Shown here one piece after another: positions 9,506 through 19,197 of a stretch of DNA of 64,000 nucleotides (within the stretch, counting starts at the first letter, position 1; each line of letters begins with the position of its first letter). The stretch covers positions 186,001 to 250,000 of the forward strand of contig NZ_JAFKDE010000002.1 in the NCBI RefSeq assembly GCF_017255295.1, in the 5' to 3' direction. The translations under genes and the position numbers were made by a program. Below the pieces are notes generated by a model. The model did not search any database. It saw nothing but the letters and a program-made list of their open reading frames with translations, and had not been told where the DNA came from. The DNA comes from Nitratireductor aquimarinus. Lineage in GTDB: Bacteria > Pseudomonadota > Alphaproteobacteria > Rhizobiales > Rhizobiaceae.

Positions 9506-10937
9506 AGACGTTCAGAAGCAGATATTCCCGTTCCCAGGGGCTGATGACCTTCATGAAGGTCTCGAACTCGGCCCGCTTGATGGCGGCAAAGGTCGAGACG
9601 AAGGGCGCGCCCAGCATTTCCTTCAGTGGCTCGTCGTCCTCGAAAAGGGCGACGGCTTCCAGAAGGCCACGTGGCAGCTCGATCTCATCCTGGTTGACCG
9701 CCTTGCCGGCCGGCGCATCGGGCGTGCTCTTTTCCAGAATGCCGACGAGACCACAGGCAAGCGAGGCAGCCAGCGCCAGATAGGGATTGGCGTCGGACGA
9801 GGGGATGCGGTTTTCCACGCGGCGCGCCGCCGGGTCGGAGCGCGGCACACGGAAGGCGGTGGTGCGGTTGTCATAGCCCCAGCGCGTGTTGACGGGCACC
9901 GCCGTTCCCTGCGTCAGGCGGCGATAGGAGTTCACATAGGGCGCAAGCATGATGAGCGCATTGGGAATGTGCCGCTGCAGCCCGCCGATGAAATGACGGA
10001 ACATCTCCGTTTCTTCGCCATTCTCGTCGGAGAAGACGTTGTGACCGGTCTCGAGCGACACCACCGACTGGTGAATATGCATGGCGGAGCCGGGCTGGTT
10101 CTGGATCGGCTTGGCCATGAAGGTGGCGTAGGTGTCGTGCTTGAGCGCCGCTTCGCGAATGGTGCGCTTGAACATGAACACCTGATCGGCAAGCTCGATC
10201 GGATCGCCATGACGCAGGTTGATCTCGAGCTGGCCGGCGCCTTCCTCGTGGATCAGTGTGTCGATCTCCAGGCCCTGCGCCTCGGAGAAGTGGTAGATGT
10301 CGTCGATCAGCTCATCGAACTCGTTCACGCCGGCGATGGAATAGCCCTGACCGCCGCCAATGGGGCGACCGGAGCGGCCGACCGGGGGCGTCAGCGGGTA
10401 GTCCGGGTCGGGATTCTTGTCGACCAGATAGAACTCGATTTCCGGCGCGACGATGGGCTTGAGCCCATGCTTCGCATATTCGGCGACGACGCGCTTCAAA
10501 ACGTTGCGCGGGCTGAAGGCGACATCGCGCCCATCCTGATGGACGAGGTCGCAGATGACCTGCGCCGTCGGGTCGCTTTCCCACGGAACGGAAGAGAGCG
10601 TGGAGAGATCGGGCAGAAGCTTCAGGTCGCCGTCATCCTCCGGGTAGACGAAGTCACCGCCATCTTCGGGATATTCGCCGGAGATCGTTGTCATGAAGAC
10701 AGCCGAAGGCAGCGCCAGTGAGGTGTTGGACGTAAACTTCTTCGATGGCATCATCTTGCCGCGCGCAACACCGGCCTGATCGGGCGTGATGCACTCGATG
10801 TCTTCGATGCCGCGCCATTCCAGCCAGGCGGAAACCTGCTTCCAGTCCTTCACACCGCGAAGGTTTTTCAGAAATGCGGGCGCACGAACGGAGTTACCTC
10901 GACCGTTGCGGCGGGTTAGCTTTTTCCTGTCAGGCAT
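9504..10937 (-). CDS. Glutamine synthetase family protein (PuuA-like gamma-glutamyl ligase)
   Basis: ATP-dependent ligase of 477 residues of the glutamine synthetase superfamily. The metal/nucleotide motifs APEIEFYLVD, EEGAGQLEINLRHGD, MAKPIQNQPGSAMHIHQS and NRIPSSDANPYLA are visible. GS-like enzymes with this architecture couple glutamate to amines such as putrescine. The start at 10937 gives the normal family length; an upstream extension in frame is Ser/Arg/Pro-rich and unlike the family. It precedes the PuuB-like oxidase, suggesting gamma-glutamylation then oxidation of an amine. A classical ammonia-assimilating role is less likely. Confidence 0.85.
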   Translation of the reverse strand: MPDRKKLTRRNGRGNSVRAPAFLKNLRGVKDWKQVSAWLEWRGIEDIECITPDQAGVARGKMMPSKKFTSNTSLALPSAVFMTTISGEYPEDGGDFVYPEDDGDLKLLPDLSTLSSVPWESDPTAQVICDLVHQDGRDVAFSPRNVLKRVVAEYAKHGLKPIVAPEIEFYLVDKNPDPDYPLTPPVGRSGRPIGGGQGYSIAGVNEFDELIDDIYHFSEAQGLEIDTLIHEEGAGQLEINLRHGDPIELADQVFMFKRTIREAALKHDTYATFMAKPIQNQPGSAMHIHQSVVSLETGHNVFSDENGEETEMFRHFIGGLQRHIPNALIMLAPYVNSYRRLTQGTAVPVNTRWGYDNRTTAFRVPRSDPAARRVENRIPSSDANPYLALAASLACGLVGILEKSTPDAPAGKAVNQDEIELPRGLLEAVALFEDDEPLKEMLGAPFVSTFAAIKRAEFETFMKVISPWEREYLLLNV

Positions 10938-11007
10938 CAAACACCAGGGATCGTTGGTTGGATGCGTGAGTATAGACGTGGGCGTGAAGGGAAGGGAAGG
11001 CCCCGCG

Positions 11008-11469
11008 TCAGGATTGCACACCCGCAACAAGACGGTCGATGACCGGCTGCAATGCCTCGGGCGTGACCGGGCGCACGACCCGGGCGTCCACGGGTGATTC
11101 GGCCAGCGTGTCCTTGTGGCGCGAGGCGACAATGGTGATGACAAGCGGCAGGCCGCGCGGGGAGGCGCGGCGGTGGCTTTCCAGATGGGTGAACAGTTCG
11201 CTGGTGGCGCGTGTCTGCGCGTCGATGTCGACAATCACCACGCCGGGCCGGGAGAGCGGTGTCGGGGCAGACAGGATGCGCGTTGCCTCGGCGGGTTCGA
11301 GCGCATTGGCCTTCAGATAGGCACGCTGCGCGATGCGCGAGAGCACAATCCTGTTCACCGGAGATGAGGCGACAACCAGTGCCTGGGACAGATCTGCAAC
11401 GCAGCTGTTGGAGACCGCCTCGCATGCATCGATGGTCGGCTGATCGGTTACAGGTCTGTCTGCCATCAT
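11008..11469 (-). CDS. Degenerate response-regulator receiver protein
   Basis: Stand-alone 153-residue protein with a CheY-like pattern. The first strand reads LVVASSPVNRIVL, where a receiver normally has an acidic pair after the strand; here the acids are absent. The third strand keeps an aspartate (VVIVDID), and the usual C-terminal lysine is an arginine (VVRPV). It is therefore probably a pseudo-receiver that does not undergo normal phosphotransfer. It lies 70 bases upstream of the ligase gene on the same strand. The ATG pair at 11469/11466 is the likely start; an AT-rich stretch from 11520 to 11690 should contain its promoter. Function unknown. Confidence 0.65.
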   Translation of the reverse strand: MMADRPVTDQPTIDACEAVSNSCVADLSQALVVASSPVNRIVLSRIAQRAYLKANALEPAEATRILSAPTPLSRPGVVIVDIDAQTRATSELFTHLESHRRASPRGLPLVITIVASRHKDTLAESPVDARVVRPVTPEALQPVIDRLVAGVQS

Positions 11470-11693
11470 GTCTTCGCCCACGGTTAGAATAAGAAATTCA
11501 ATGCCCGGTTGAAATATGACGGGAATGAATGTCACCGCGGTTGAAATGTCAAGTTACAAATAAGTCAGAATTGTTATGTGCCTGTTTCTTGTTGGTAAAA
11601 CCAGTTTTTTTCAAGAAATAACCGGAAATTAGATTGGGATTTCAGATATTTGTATTGTTTGATCACAAGATCGAATGACCGTTTTCTATTCAA

Positions 11694-11728
11694 GAAAAAA
11701 CGCCCGCGCAGGAGACAGTGCGCGGGCG
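11694..11728 (-). terminator. Intrinsic terminator of the aceA transcript
   Basis: Perfect 10-base stem (11701-11710 with 11719-11728) and 8-base loop, followed on the minus strand by a run of T at 11700-11695. It lies 28 bases after the stop codon of the small gene downstream of aceA. Confidence 0.85.
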
Positions 11729-11755
11729 CTTGACGGGAGATCAATCAGGCTGGTG

Positions 11756-12001
11756 TCAGGAGCCAGCCAGACGGTTGGTGACGATGACAGGCACCAACAG
11801 ATCTCCCCAGTTGCCTTCTCCACCATGATGACGCGCCGAGCGGACCAGTTCGACGGACACACCGGAATCGACCGCTTTCATGACCGACTGGTTGAGGCGG
11901 TGCAGGTCGTTTGCCACCATGCGGATGATGGCCTGCTGGTCGGAAGACATGGCGCTTGCCTGCTCTTCTGCACGTTCCTTGACGCGGGTGTTCGGTGTCA
12001 T
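11756..12001 (-). CDS. Small conserved protein downstream of aceA, unknown function
   Basis: 81-residue soluble protein with a predicted helical N-terminus (ERAEEQASAMSSDQQAIIRMVANDL) and a C-terminal segment GNWGDLLVPVIV. A strong AGGAGA ribosome site precedes the ATG, and the gene sits 35 bases after the aceA stop and just before a terminator, so it is cotranscribed with isocitrate lyase. I recall small hypothetical genes in this position in related Rhizobiales but no function. Confidence 0.7.
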   Translation of the reverse strand: MTPNTRVKERAEEQASAMSSDQQAIIRMVANDLHRLNQSVMKAVDSGVSVELVRSARHHGGEGNWGDLLVPVIVTNRLAGS

Positions 12002-12036
12002 TTCCGTTCTCCTTTCCCGGCGATTTGCCGTTGGTG

Positions 12037-13326
<1,290 letters not shown>

Positions 13327-13395
13327 TATTGCCTCCGTACAGGATCTGTTTCGCGGTAGGGGCTGTCTGGCGTGATGCTTCTGTGCCCCGCTTTC

Positions 13396-13554
13396 GTTAC
13401 AGGATTTACATTGCGCCGCAGCGAAAGCGGAGAGAAAACCGGGTTTTGTGGGGTATTTTCGTGTCAGCATGTCTGGATTTTGACAGGACGGGCGTGTAAA
13501 TTTGTAAAAGATGTAAGGACGAGTTTGTGGGGTCGTTTTGTAAAGGCGTGTAAA
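13396..13554. promoter_or_regulatory. Cluster of TGTAAA half-sites upstream of aceA
   Basis: TGTAAA occurs on the plus strand at 13495-13500, 13503-13508, 13539-13544 and 13549-13554, with a TGTAAG at 13512-13517. On the minus strand TGTAAA and TGTAAC occur at 13410-13405 and 13401-13396. These A/T-rich hexamers stand out in GC-rich sequence, lie 70-230 bases upstream of the aceA start and are candidate operators for the divergent ScfR-like regulator. That assignment is inference. Confidence 0.5.
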
Positions 13555-13563
13555 ATGGTGGCC

Positions 13564-13872
13564 GTTCTGGCATGGATCCTTGGGTCAAGCCCAAGGATGA
13601 CGACGGGGAGGGGCAGATTTTGAAGCGGGTGGATCCGGTTCGCCTTCTTTGTCGTCAGAGCAGGATGGCTTCGTGGTCGTTCAGGCATGGAACCTTGGGT
13701 CAGGCCCGAGGATGACGATGGGGACGAAGGACAAGACGGGGTCGGCTCAGGCTCAGGCACAGGCGTTGATCCAGTCGGCTATGGTTCGCATGATCCACCG
13801 TCAGAGCAGGATGGCTTCGTGGAACTCCTTCTTCGTCATCCCCGGGCTTGACCCGGGGATCCATGCCGGAAC
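13564..13872. repeat. Array of dispersed repeat fragments between aceA and its regulator
   Basis: Three related palindromic copies of the alphaproteobacterial element with core CCATGCC...TTGACCC..GGATGACG occur at about 13564-13603, 13685-13720 and 13836-13872 (the last inverted). A separate exact 24-base direct repeat occurs at 13653-13676 and 13799-13822. Together they fill most of the 588-base gap between aceA and the regulator; no gene is seen there. Confidence 0.75.
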
Positions 13873-13914
13873 GGTCGCGCCTCGCCGGGGACGCAGAAAA
13901 CAAGGGGGCCGACC

Positions 13915-15378
13915 ATGGCCAATCAGAAGATATTCGCCGGAGCCCGTATCAGGCGGGTACGCACCGCCAAGGGTCTGACCCAGACGGCCATGGCCGAGGG
14001 GCTGGGCATTTCGCCCTCCTATCTGAACCTGATCGAGCGCAACCAGCGGCCGCTCACCGTGTCGCTCATTCTCAAGCTGGCCTCGGTCTACAAGGTCGAT
14101 CCCGACGAGTTGCAGGGCGAGACCGGCCTGTCGCTTGCCGCGCTTCGCGAAGTGTTTTCCGATCCGCTTCTGGTGGGCGAGCTGCCGGGCGAGCAGGAGC
14201 TTGTGGATGTGGCGGAAGCCGCCCCCAATGCGGCTGCGGCGCTGGTCAAGCTCTACCGCGCCTATCGCGAACAGGCCGACCGCATGTCCGACCTCTCCGA
14301 AATGCTGGCGCGGGAAGGGCGCACCACCGCCATTTCGGCAACGCGTCTGCCGATGGACGAGGTGCGCGAGACCTTTGAGCGGCATGGCAACCATTTCCCG
14401 GCCATAGAGGAAGAGGCGGAGAGCTTTCACAAGCTCATGGGGCAGATGGGGCTTATGGGGCCGGGGGATGATCTTTCCGGCGCGATCCGGGGCTGGCTGA
14501 AACAGGAGCACGGCATCGTGGTGCGGGTGCTGCCGGTGGCGACCATGCCGAACTGGCGGCGGCGCTATGACCGGCATTCGCAGCGTCTCTTCATCTCGGA
14601 GCGGCTTTCGCCGGCCGATCAGCTGCGCGAGATCGCCATGGAGGCGTGTCTCCTGCGTATGTCGGTGGCGATTGCGGCGGAGATCGAGGCGCTGAAGCTC
14701 TCAAGCAATGAGGCGCGCCGGCTGGCCCGGTTCGAACTCGGGCGCTATGCGGCGCATGCGCTGATGATGCCCTATCAGGCGTTTCTGTCGGCTGCCGAGC
14801 GCGCGCGCTACGATGTGGACGTGTTGAAATCGCGTTTCGGGGTTTCGTTCGAGCAGGCGGCCAACCGGCTCACCACGCTGGCCCGCCCGGGCGCATCGGG
14901 TGTGCCGTTCTTCATGCTCGAAGTGGATCATGCGGGAAACCGCTTCCGCAAGGCAGGCGCGCAGGGCTTTCCGCAGGCGCGTTTCGGCGGCGGCTGTCCA
15001 AAGCTTGCCGTTCACGCTGCCTTTGCCCAGCCGGGCCAGATCCTCGTCGAGGCGGTGGAGATGCCCGACGGCGCGGAATTTCTGACGATGGCGCGCACGC
15101 TGGAAGGGCCGCAGGGCTCGTTTGCGGAGCGCCCGCGCCGCACGGCGCTTCTGCTGGGGTGCGATCTCGGCTTTCGTGACGGTGTCGTCTATGGCGATGC
15201 GCTGCCGGGTGCGCCGGGCAAGGCGGGAGCTGCGCCCACCCATGCGCTCACACCGGTCGGGCCGGCGTGCCGCCTGTGCGAGCGCGCCGGCTGTCTCGCC
15301 CGCGCCGAACCGCCGGTCACGCGGCCGCTGGGGCTCGACGAGATGGTGACGGGGCTGAGCGCTTTCGATTTTCAGTAG
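13915..15378 (+). CDS. XRE-family short-chain fatty acid regulator (ScfR/RamB-like)
   Basis: Transcription factor of 487 residues. Residues 8-65 form a Cro/CI-type helix-turn-helix (RIRRVRTAKGLTQTAMAEGLGI followed by PSYLNLIERNQRPL). The middle (about 190-330) resembles the ImmA/IrrE-like region found in RamB/ScfR proteins but without a clear HExxH zinc motif. The C-terminus carries a conserved cysteine cluster, ACRLCERAGCLAR. Such regulators respond to acyl-CoA or short-chain fatty acid metabolism and control isocitrate lyase and 2-methylcitrate genes. Divergent position to aceA makes aceA the likely target. Confidence 0.88.
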   Translation: MANQKIFAGARIRRVRTAKGLTQTAMAEGLGISPSYLNLIERNQRPLTVSLILKLASVYKVDPDELQGETGLSLAALREVFSDPLLVGELPGEQELVDVAEAAPNAAAALVKLYRAYREQADRMSDLSEMLAREGRTTAISATRLPMDEVRETFERHGNHFPAIEEEAESFHKLMGQMGLMGPGDDLSGAIRGWLKQEHGIVVRVLPVATMPNWRRRYDRHSQRLFISERLSPADQLREIAMEACLLRMSVAIAAEIEALKLSSNEARRLARFELGRYAAHALMMPYQAFLSAAERARYDVDVLKSRFGVSFEQAANRLTTLARPGASGVPFFMLEVDHAGNRFRKAGAQGFPQARFGGGCPKLAVHAAFAQPGQILVEAVEMPDGAEFLTMARTLEGPQGSFAERPRRTALLLGCDLGFRDGVVYGDALPGAPGKAGAAPTHALTPVGPACRLCERAGCLARAEPPVTRPLGLDEMVTGLSAFDFQ

Positions 15379-15391
15379 AGCGCGATGCGTG

Positions 15392-16369
15392 TCAGGCGAT
15401 GTCCAGGATCACATTGCCAATGATGTCGCCGCGTTCCACCGCTTCGTGGGCTGCAACGATGTCGCGCAGGGCGAAGCGTTCGCCGATCGCGTGTTTCAGG
15501 CTGTTTTTCTCAAGCATCGTGGTGAGCTGGGCGATGGCTGTTTCCCGGTCTTTGGAAAGTAGTTCGTAGACCACGAAGACCTGCAGGGTGAGGCTGTTCC
15601 ATAACAGGGTCGGGAAGGAAACCGGGATGTCGCCCTGCATGCTGGAGCCGTAGCACACGATCTTGCCGTGCGGCGCGAGCGCGCCATTGGAGATGATCGA
15701 GGTGGTGGAATAGAGGTCCATGTCGATCAGGCCGTCCGCGCCCTTGCCGGCGGTGAGGCCCTTCACGGTGGCGGCCACGTCCTTGGCCTTGTAGTCGATC
15801 ACGAAGTCCGCGCCGGCAGCGCGTGCATGGGCGGCGCGGGAGGCGGAGGCGGTGGCGATGACACGCGCGCCGCGCGCCTTGGCGATCTGGGTGACATAAT
15901 GGCCGACCGAAGCGCCGGCGCCGATGACGATCAGCGTCTTGCCACGCACATCGCCGAACAGATTGACGGCATGAATGGCGGTGAGGGCGGGAATGCCGAG
16001 ACATGCGCCGGCGGCGAAATCCACATTGGCTGGAAGCGGCACGGCCTGCGCTTCCGGCAGCGTGATCATCTCGGCGGCGGTGCCGAAGGGGCGTCGCCAC
16101 TGGCCATTCCAGATCCAGACGCGCTGTCCGACCCGGCCATGGTCCACGCCGGGGCCGACGGCGTCGATCTCGCCAGCGCCATCGCTGTGGGGGATGATGC
16201 GTTCGGCATTGAGCGGCCGGCCGCGCCGCGCCTTCACGTCCGACGGGTTCACGCCGGAGGTGGCAAGCCGCACGCGCACTTCGCCGGGACCGGGCGTGGG
16301 CGTCGGCATGTCGCCCAGTTCGAGCACGTCGCGGGCTGCCCCATTGCGCTCATACCATGCTGCTTTCAT
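15392..16369 (-). CDS. NADPH:quinone reductase-like zinc-independent alcohol dehydrogenase family protein
   Basis: Medium-chain dehydrogenase/reductase of 325 residues. The N-terminus MKAAWYERNGAARDVL and the cofactor segment VIGAGASVGHYVTQIAKARGARV with ASASRAAHA are typical of the QOR subfamily, which reduces quinones or enones with NADPH and lacks structural zinc. The ATG at 16369 follows GGGAGAAGG. It converges with the scfR-like gene 13 bases away and is otherwise single. Substrate unknown. Confidence 0.86.
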   Translation of the reverse strand: MKAAWYERNGAARDVLELGDMPTPTPGPGEVRVRLATSGVNPSDVKARRGRPLNAERIIPHSDGAGEIDAVGPGVDHGRVGQRVWIWNGQWRRPFGTAAEMITLPEAQAVPLPANVDFAAGACLGIPALTAIHAVNLFGDVRGKTLIVIGAGASVGHYVTQIAKARGARVIATASASRAAHARAAGADFVIDYKAKDVAATVKGLTAGKGADGLIDMDLYSTTSIISNGALAPHGKIVCYGSSMQGDIPVSFPTLLWNSLTLQVFVVYELLSKDRETAIAQLTTMLEKNSLKHAIGERFALRDIVAAHEAVERGDIIGNVILDIA

Positions 16370-16586
16370 TGCCTTCTCCCCTCGATCAGATGCCCTGCAA
16401 GCGTGCCGACCGGCGCTCTCCCGCCATTGACAAGGCCCAAATTTGCGGCGCACGCTTCGTCATCCGCAACGAAGATGCAGGTCAATCTTGAATCGTCCCG
16501 AAAGCGTCACCGACCACGACCGTAAGCACAGTTCTCCCATAGCGCCAGCGTCCGGGGGAGGAATTTCAACAGACGGAGCGGAGGCG

Positions 16587-17954
16587 ATGGGGGATTTTAT
16601 CTCGCCCGAGCACGAGGCCGAATATCGCGCCTTCGTGGAGGAGCATCCCGACCTTGAGGCCGTGGAATTCCTGATTGTCGATCCCAATGGCGTCATTCGC
16701 GGCAAGTGGGCGCCGGGCGACAGCCTCAAAAAGGCGTTTCAGGAGGGCGTGAACTTTCCCATGTCGCTGCACGGGCTCGATGTCTGGGGACGCGAGGTGG
16801 AGGAGACGGGCCTGCACATCGAAACCGGCGACAAGGACGGCTATTGCCGCGCAACGCGCGGATCGCTTTCCATCGTGCCATGGGCGAGGCGCAAGACGGC
16901 GCAGGTGCTCCTGCAGACATTCACCCCCGAGGGTGAGCCTTTCATGGCGGATTCGCGCCAGGTGCTGAAGCACAAGGTGGCCGAGGCCAATGCGCGCGGC
17001 TTCTTCCCCGTGGCGGCCTTCGAGCTCGAATTCTATCTGCTCGACCCCGAGAAGCAGGATGCCGCCGGCATGCCGACGCCGCTTGGGGCGGGCGAGGGGC
17101 CGGATCGTCTGCGCATGTACGGGCTCGACGATCTCGCCGAGAACGCCGCGCTGTTCGACATGATCCGCGATGCGGCGGACGCGCAGAACCTGCCCATCGA
17201 CACGATCATCAAGGAGGCGGCGCCCGGCCAGTTCGAGGTCAATCTCAAGCATCGCTCCGATCCGCTCCGGGCCGCTGACGATGTGATCCTCCTGCGGCGG
17301 ATCGTGATGGGCTGCGCACGTGCGCACGGGCTGACGGCCACCTTCATGGCCAAGCCCTTCATCGATTATGCGGGCAATGGCATGCATGTGCACACCTCCA
17401 TGCTGGATGGTGAGGGGCGAAACGTGTTTGCGGGGGATGAGGGGCAGGCGCGGCTGCTTTCGGCGGTGGCGGGGCTCATCGACACCATGCCGGAATCGCT
17501 CATTCTCTACATCAACACGTGGAACGGGTTCCGTCGCATCACGCCCGGCTCCTACGCGCCGACCCATGCGGTGTGGGCGGAGAACAACCGCTCGGTGGCG
17601 CTGCGCATTCCGGTTTCCAATGAAGAGAACCGCCGGGTGGAGCATCGCATCTCCGGCGCGGACGCCAATCCCTATCTGGTGATGGCCGCCATCATTCAAG
17701 GCATGATGGAGGGCATGGAGAGCGGCGCGAAGCCGCCGCCGCCGGTCGAGGGAAGCGCCTATGACGAGACGGCGGATCTTGGCCGTGAGCTGCCCGACGA
17801 CATGGATGACGCGTTGCAGCTCGCCTCCAGAAGCGGCTTCATGGAGCGCGCGCTGGGGCCGCTTCTGGCAAAGGTCTATCGTGATTTGAAGCGGGCGGAA
17901 ATCATCGCCTTCTGGAGCGAGATCACGCCCCTCGAACGCACCACTTATCTTTGA
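16587..17954 (+). CDS. Glutamine synthetase family protein, PuuA-like, linked to potFGHI
   Basis: Second GS-superfamily ligase, 455 residues. Visible motifs are AAFELEFYLLD, KEAAPGQFEVNLKH, MAKPFIDYAGNGMHVHTS, NRSVALRIP and RRVEHRISGADANPYLV. The ATG at 16587 is preceded by GGAGCGGAGG; the upstream in-frame extension is basic and unrelated. It lies 120 bases before the polyamine transporter genes on the same strand, which suggests gamma-glutamylation of imported putrescine or a related amine. It is clearly diverged from the GS-like gene at 9504, so the two may differ in substrate. Confidence 0.86.
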   Translation: MGDFISPEHEAEYRAFVEEHPDLEAVEFLIVDPNGVIRGKWAPGDSLKKAFQEGVNFPMSLHGLDVWGREVEETGLHIETGDKDGYCRATRGSLSIVPWARRKTAQVLLQTFTPEGEPFMADSRQVLKHKVAEANARGFFPVAAFELEFYLLDPEKQDAAGMPTPLGAGEGPDRLRMYGLDDLAENAALFDMIRDAADAQNLPIDTIIKEAAPGQFEVNLKHRSDPLRAADDVILLRRIVMGCARAHGLTATFMAKPFIDYAGNGMHVHTSMLDGEGRNVFAGDEGQARLLSAVAGLIDTMPESLILYINTWNGFRRITPGSYAPTHAVWAENNRSVALRIPVSNEENRRVEHRISGADANPYLVMAAIIQGMMEGMESGAKPPPPVEGSAYDETADLGRELPDDMDDALQLASRSGFMERALGPLLAKVYRDLKRAEIIAFWSEITPLERTTYL

Positions 17955-18074
17955 GCTGAAACAGAAAAATCCCGCTTGTCGCAGTTTGGAAACGACAATA
18001 GGGTTGAACCCAAATATGCGGGTGCCGGCGGTGATTTGAACCGCGGCAAACACAGTCCCCAAGGGAGAGATTTC

Positions 18075-19172
18075 ATGCTTCGTAAGACCCTTCTTGCTTC
18101 CTGCGTCTCACTCGCCGCGATTGCCGTTTCCACGGCTGCCGGCGCGCAGGACCGCGTCGTCAATGTCTACAACTGGTCGGACTATATCGACGATTCCATC
18201 CTTGAGGATTTCACCAAGGAAACGGGCATCAAGGTCGTCTACGACGTCTATGATTCCAACGAAATTCTTGAGACCAAGCTGCTGGCTGGCGGTTCGGGCT
18301 ATGACGTTGTGGTGCCGTCGGGCGAGTTCCTCGGACGCCAGATCAGCGCCGGCGTGTTCCAGAAGCTCGACAAGGACAAGCTGCCCAACCTCTCCAACAT
18401 GTGGGACATGATCAACGAGCAGGTCGCGGTCTACGATCCGGGCAACGAGTACTCCATCAACTACATGTGGGGCACCACCGGCGTCGGCTACAATGTCGGC
18501 AAGGCCGAAGAAATCCTCGGCACTTCCAAGATCGACACCTGGGATGTGATGTTCACGCCGGAACTGGCGGCGAAGTTCAAGGATTGCGGCATCTACATGC
18601 TCGATTCCGCCAGTGAGGTCGTGCGCTCCGCACTGATCTATCTGGGTCTTGAGCCGAACACGCCTTCGGCTGAAGAACTCGCAAAGGCCGAGGAACTGCT
18701 GATGGCGGTTCGCCCCTTTGTGCGCAAGTTCCATTCGTCGGAATACATCAACGGTCTGGCCAATGGCGACATCTGCCTGGCGCTTGGCTATTCGGGTGAT
18801 GTGTTCCAGGCCCGTGACCGTGCGGCGGAGGCCGATCAGGGCGTCGAGGTCGGCTATGCGATCCCGAAAGAGGGCGCGATGCTGTGGTTCGACCAGATGG
18901 CCATTCCCGCCGATGCCAAGCATGTCGACGAGGCGCATGAATTCCTCAACTACATCATGCGTCCCGACGTGATCGCCAAGGCTTCCAATTATGTCGTCTA
19001 CGCCAATGGCAACAAGGCTGCCCAGGCGGAAATGGACGAAGAGGTGGTCGGCGATCCGGCTGTCTATCCGGATGAGGCGACCATGGCCAAGCTCAAGGCT
19101 CCGCTGCCCTACGACATGCGCACGCAGCGTCAGGTCACGCGCATGTGGACCAAGGTTGTGACCGGCCAGTAA
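18075..19172 (+). CDS. potF: Polyamine ABC transporter substrate-binding protein
   Basis: Periplasmic binding protein of 365 residues. A signal peptide covers residues 1-24 (MLRKTLLASCVSLAAIAVST then AAGA-Q). The mature N-terminus VVNVYNWSDYIDDSILEDF is the hallmark of the PotD/PotF family; further down are GYDVVVPSGEFL and NYMWGTTGVGYN. AAGGGAGAG precedes the ATG at 18075. First gene of potFGHI; the PotF type usually prefers putrescine, though the specificity here is inferred from the family and neighbouring PuuA-like ligase. Confidence 0.92.
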   Translation: MLRKTLLASCVSLAAIAVSTAAGAQDRVVNVYNWSDYIDDSILEDFTKETGIKVVYDVYDSNEILETKLLAGGSGYDVVVPSGEFLGRQISAGVFQKLDKDKLPNLSNMWDMINEQVAVYDPGNEYSINYMWGTTGVGYNVGKAEEILGTSKIDTWDVMFTPELAAKFKDCGIYMLDSASEVVRSALIYLGLEPNTPSAEELAKAEELLMAVRPFVRKFHSSEYINGLANGDICLALGYSGDVFQARDRAAEADQGVEVGYAIPKEGAMLWFDQMAIPADAKHVDEAHEFLNYIMRPDVIAKASNYVVYANGNKAAQAEMDEEVVGDPAVYPDEATMAKLKAPLPYDMRTQRQVTRMWTKVVTGQ

Positions 19173-19197
19173 GGCGCTACAGGGCAGGGGACCGCCG

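Noticed and set aside
17955-18074. Riboswitch upstream of potF
   Set aside because: Only a short leader with no conserved riboswitch core that I can recognise.
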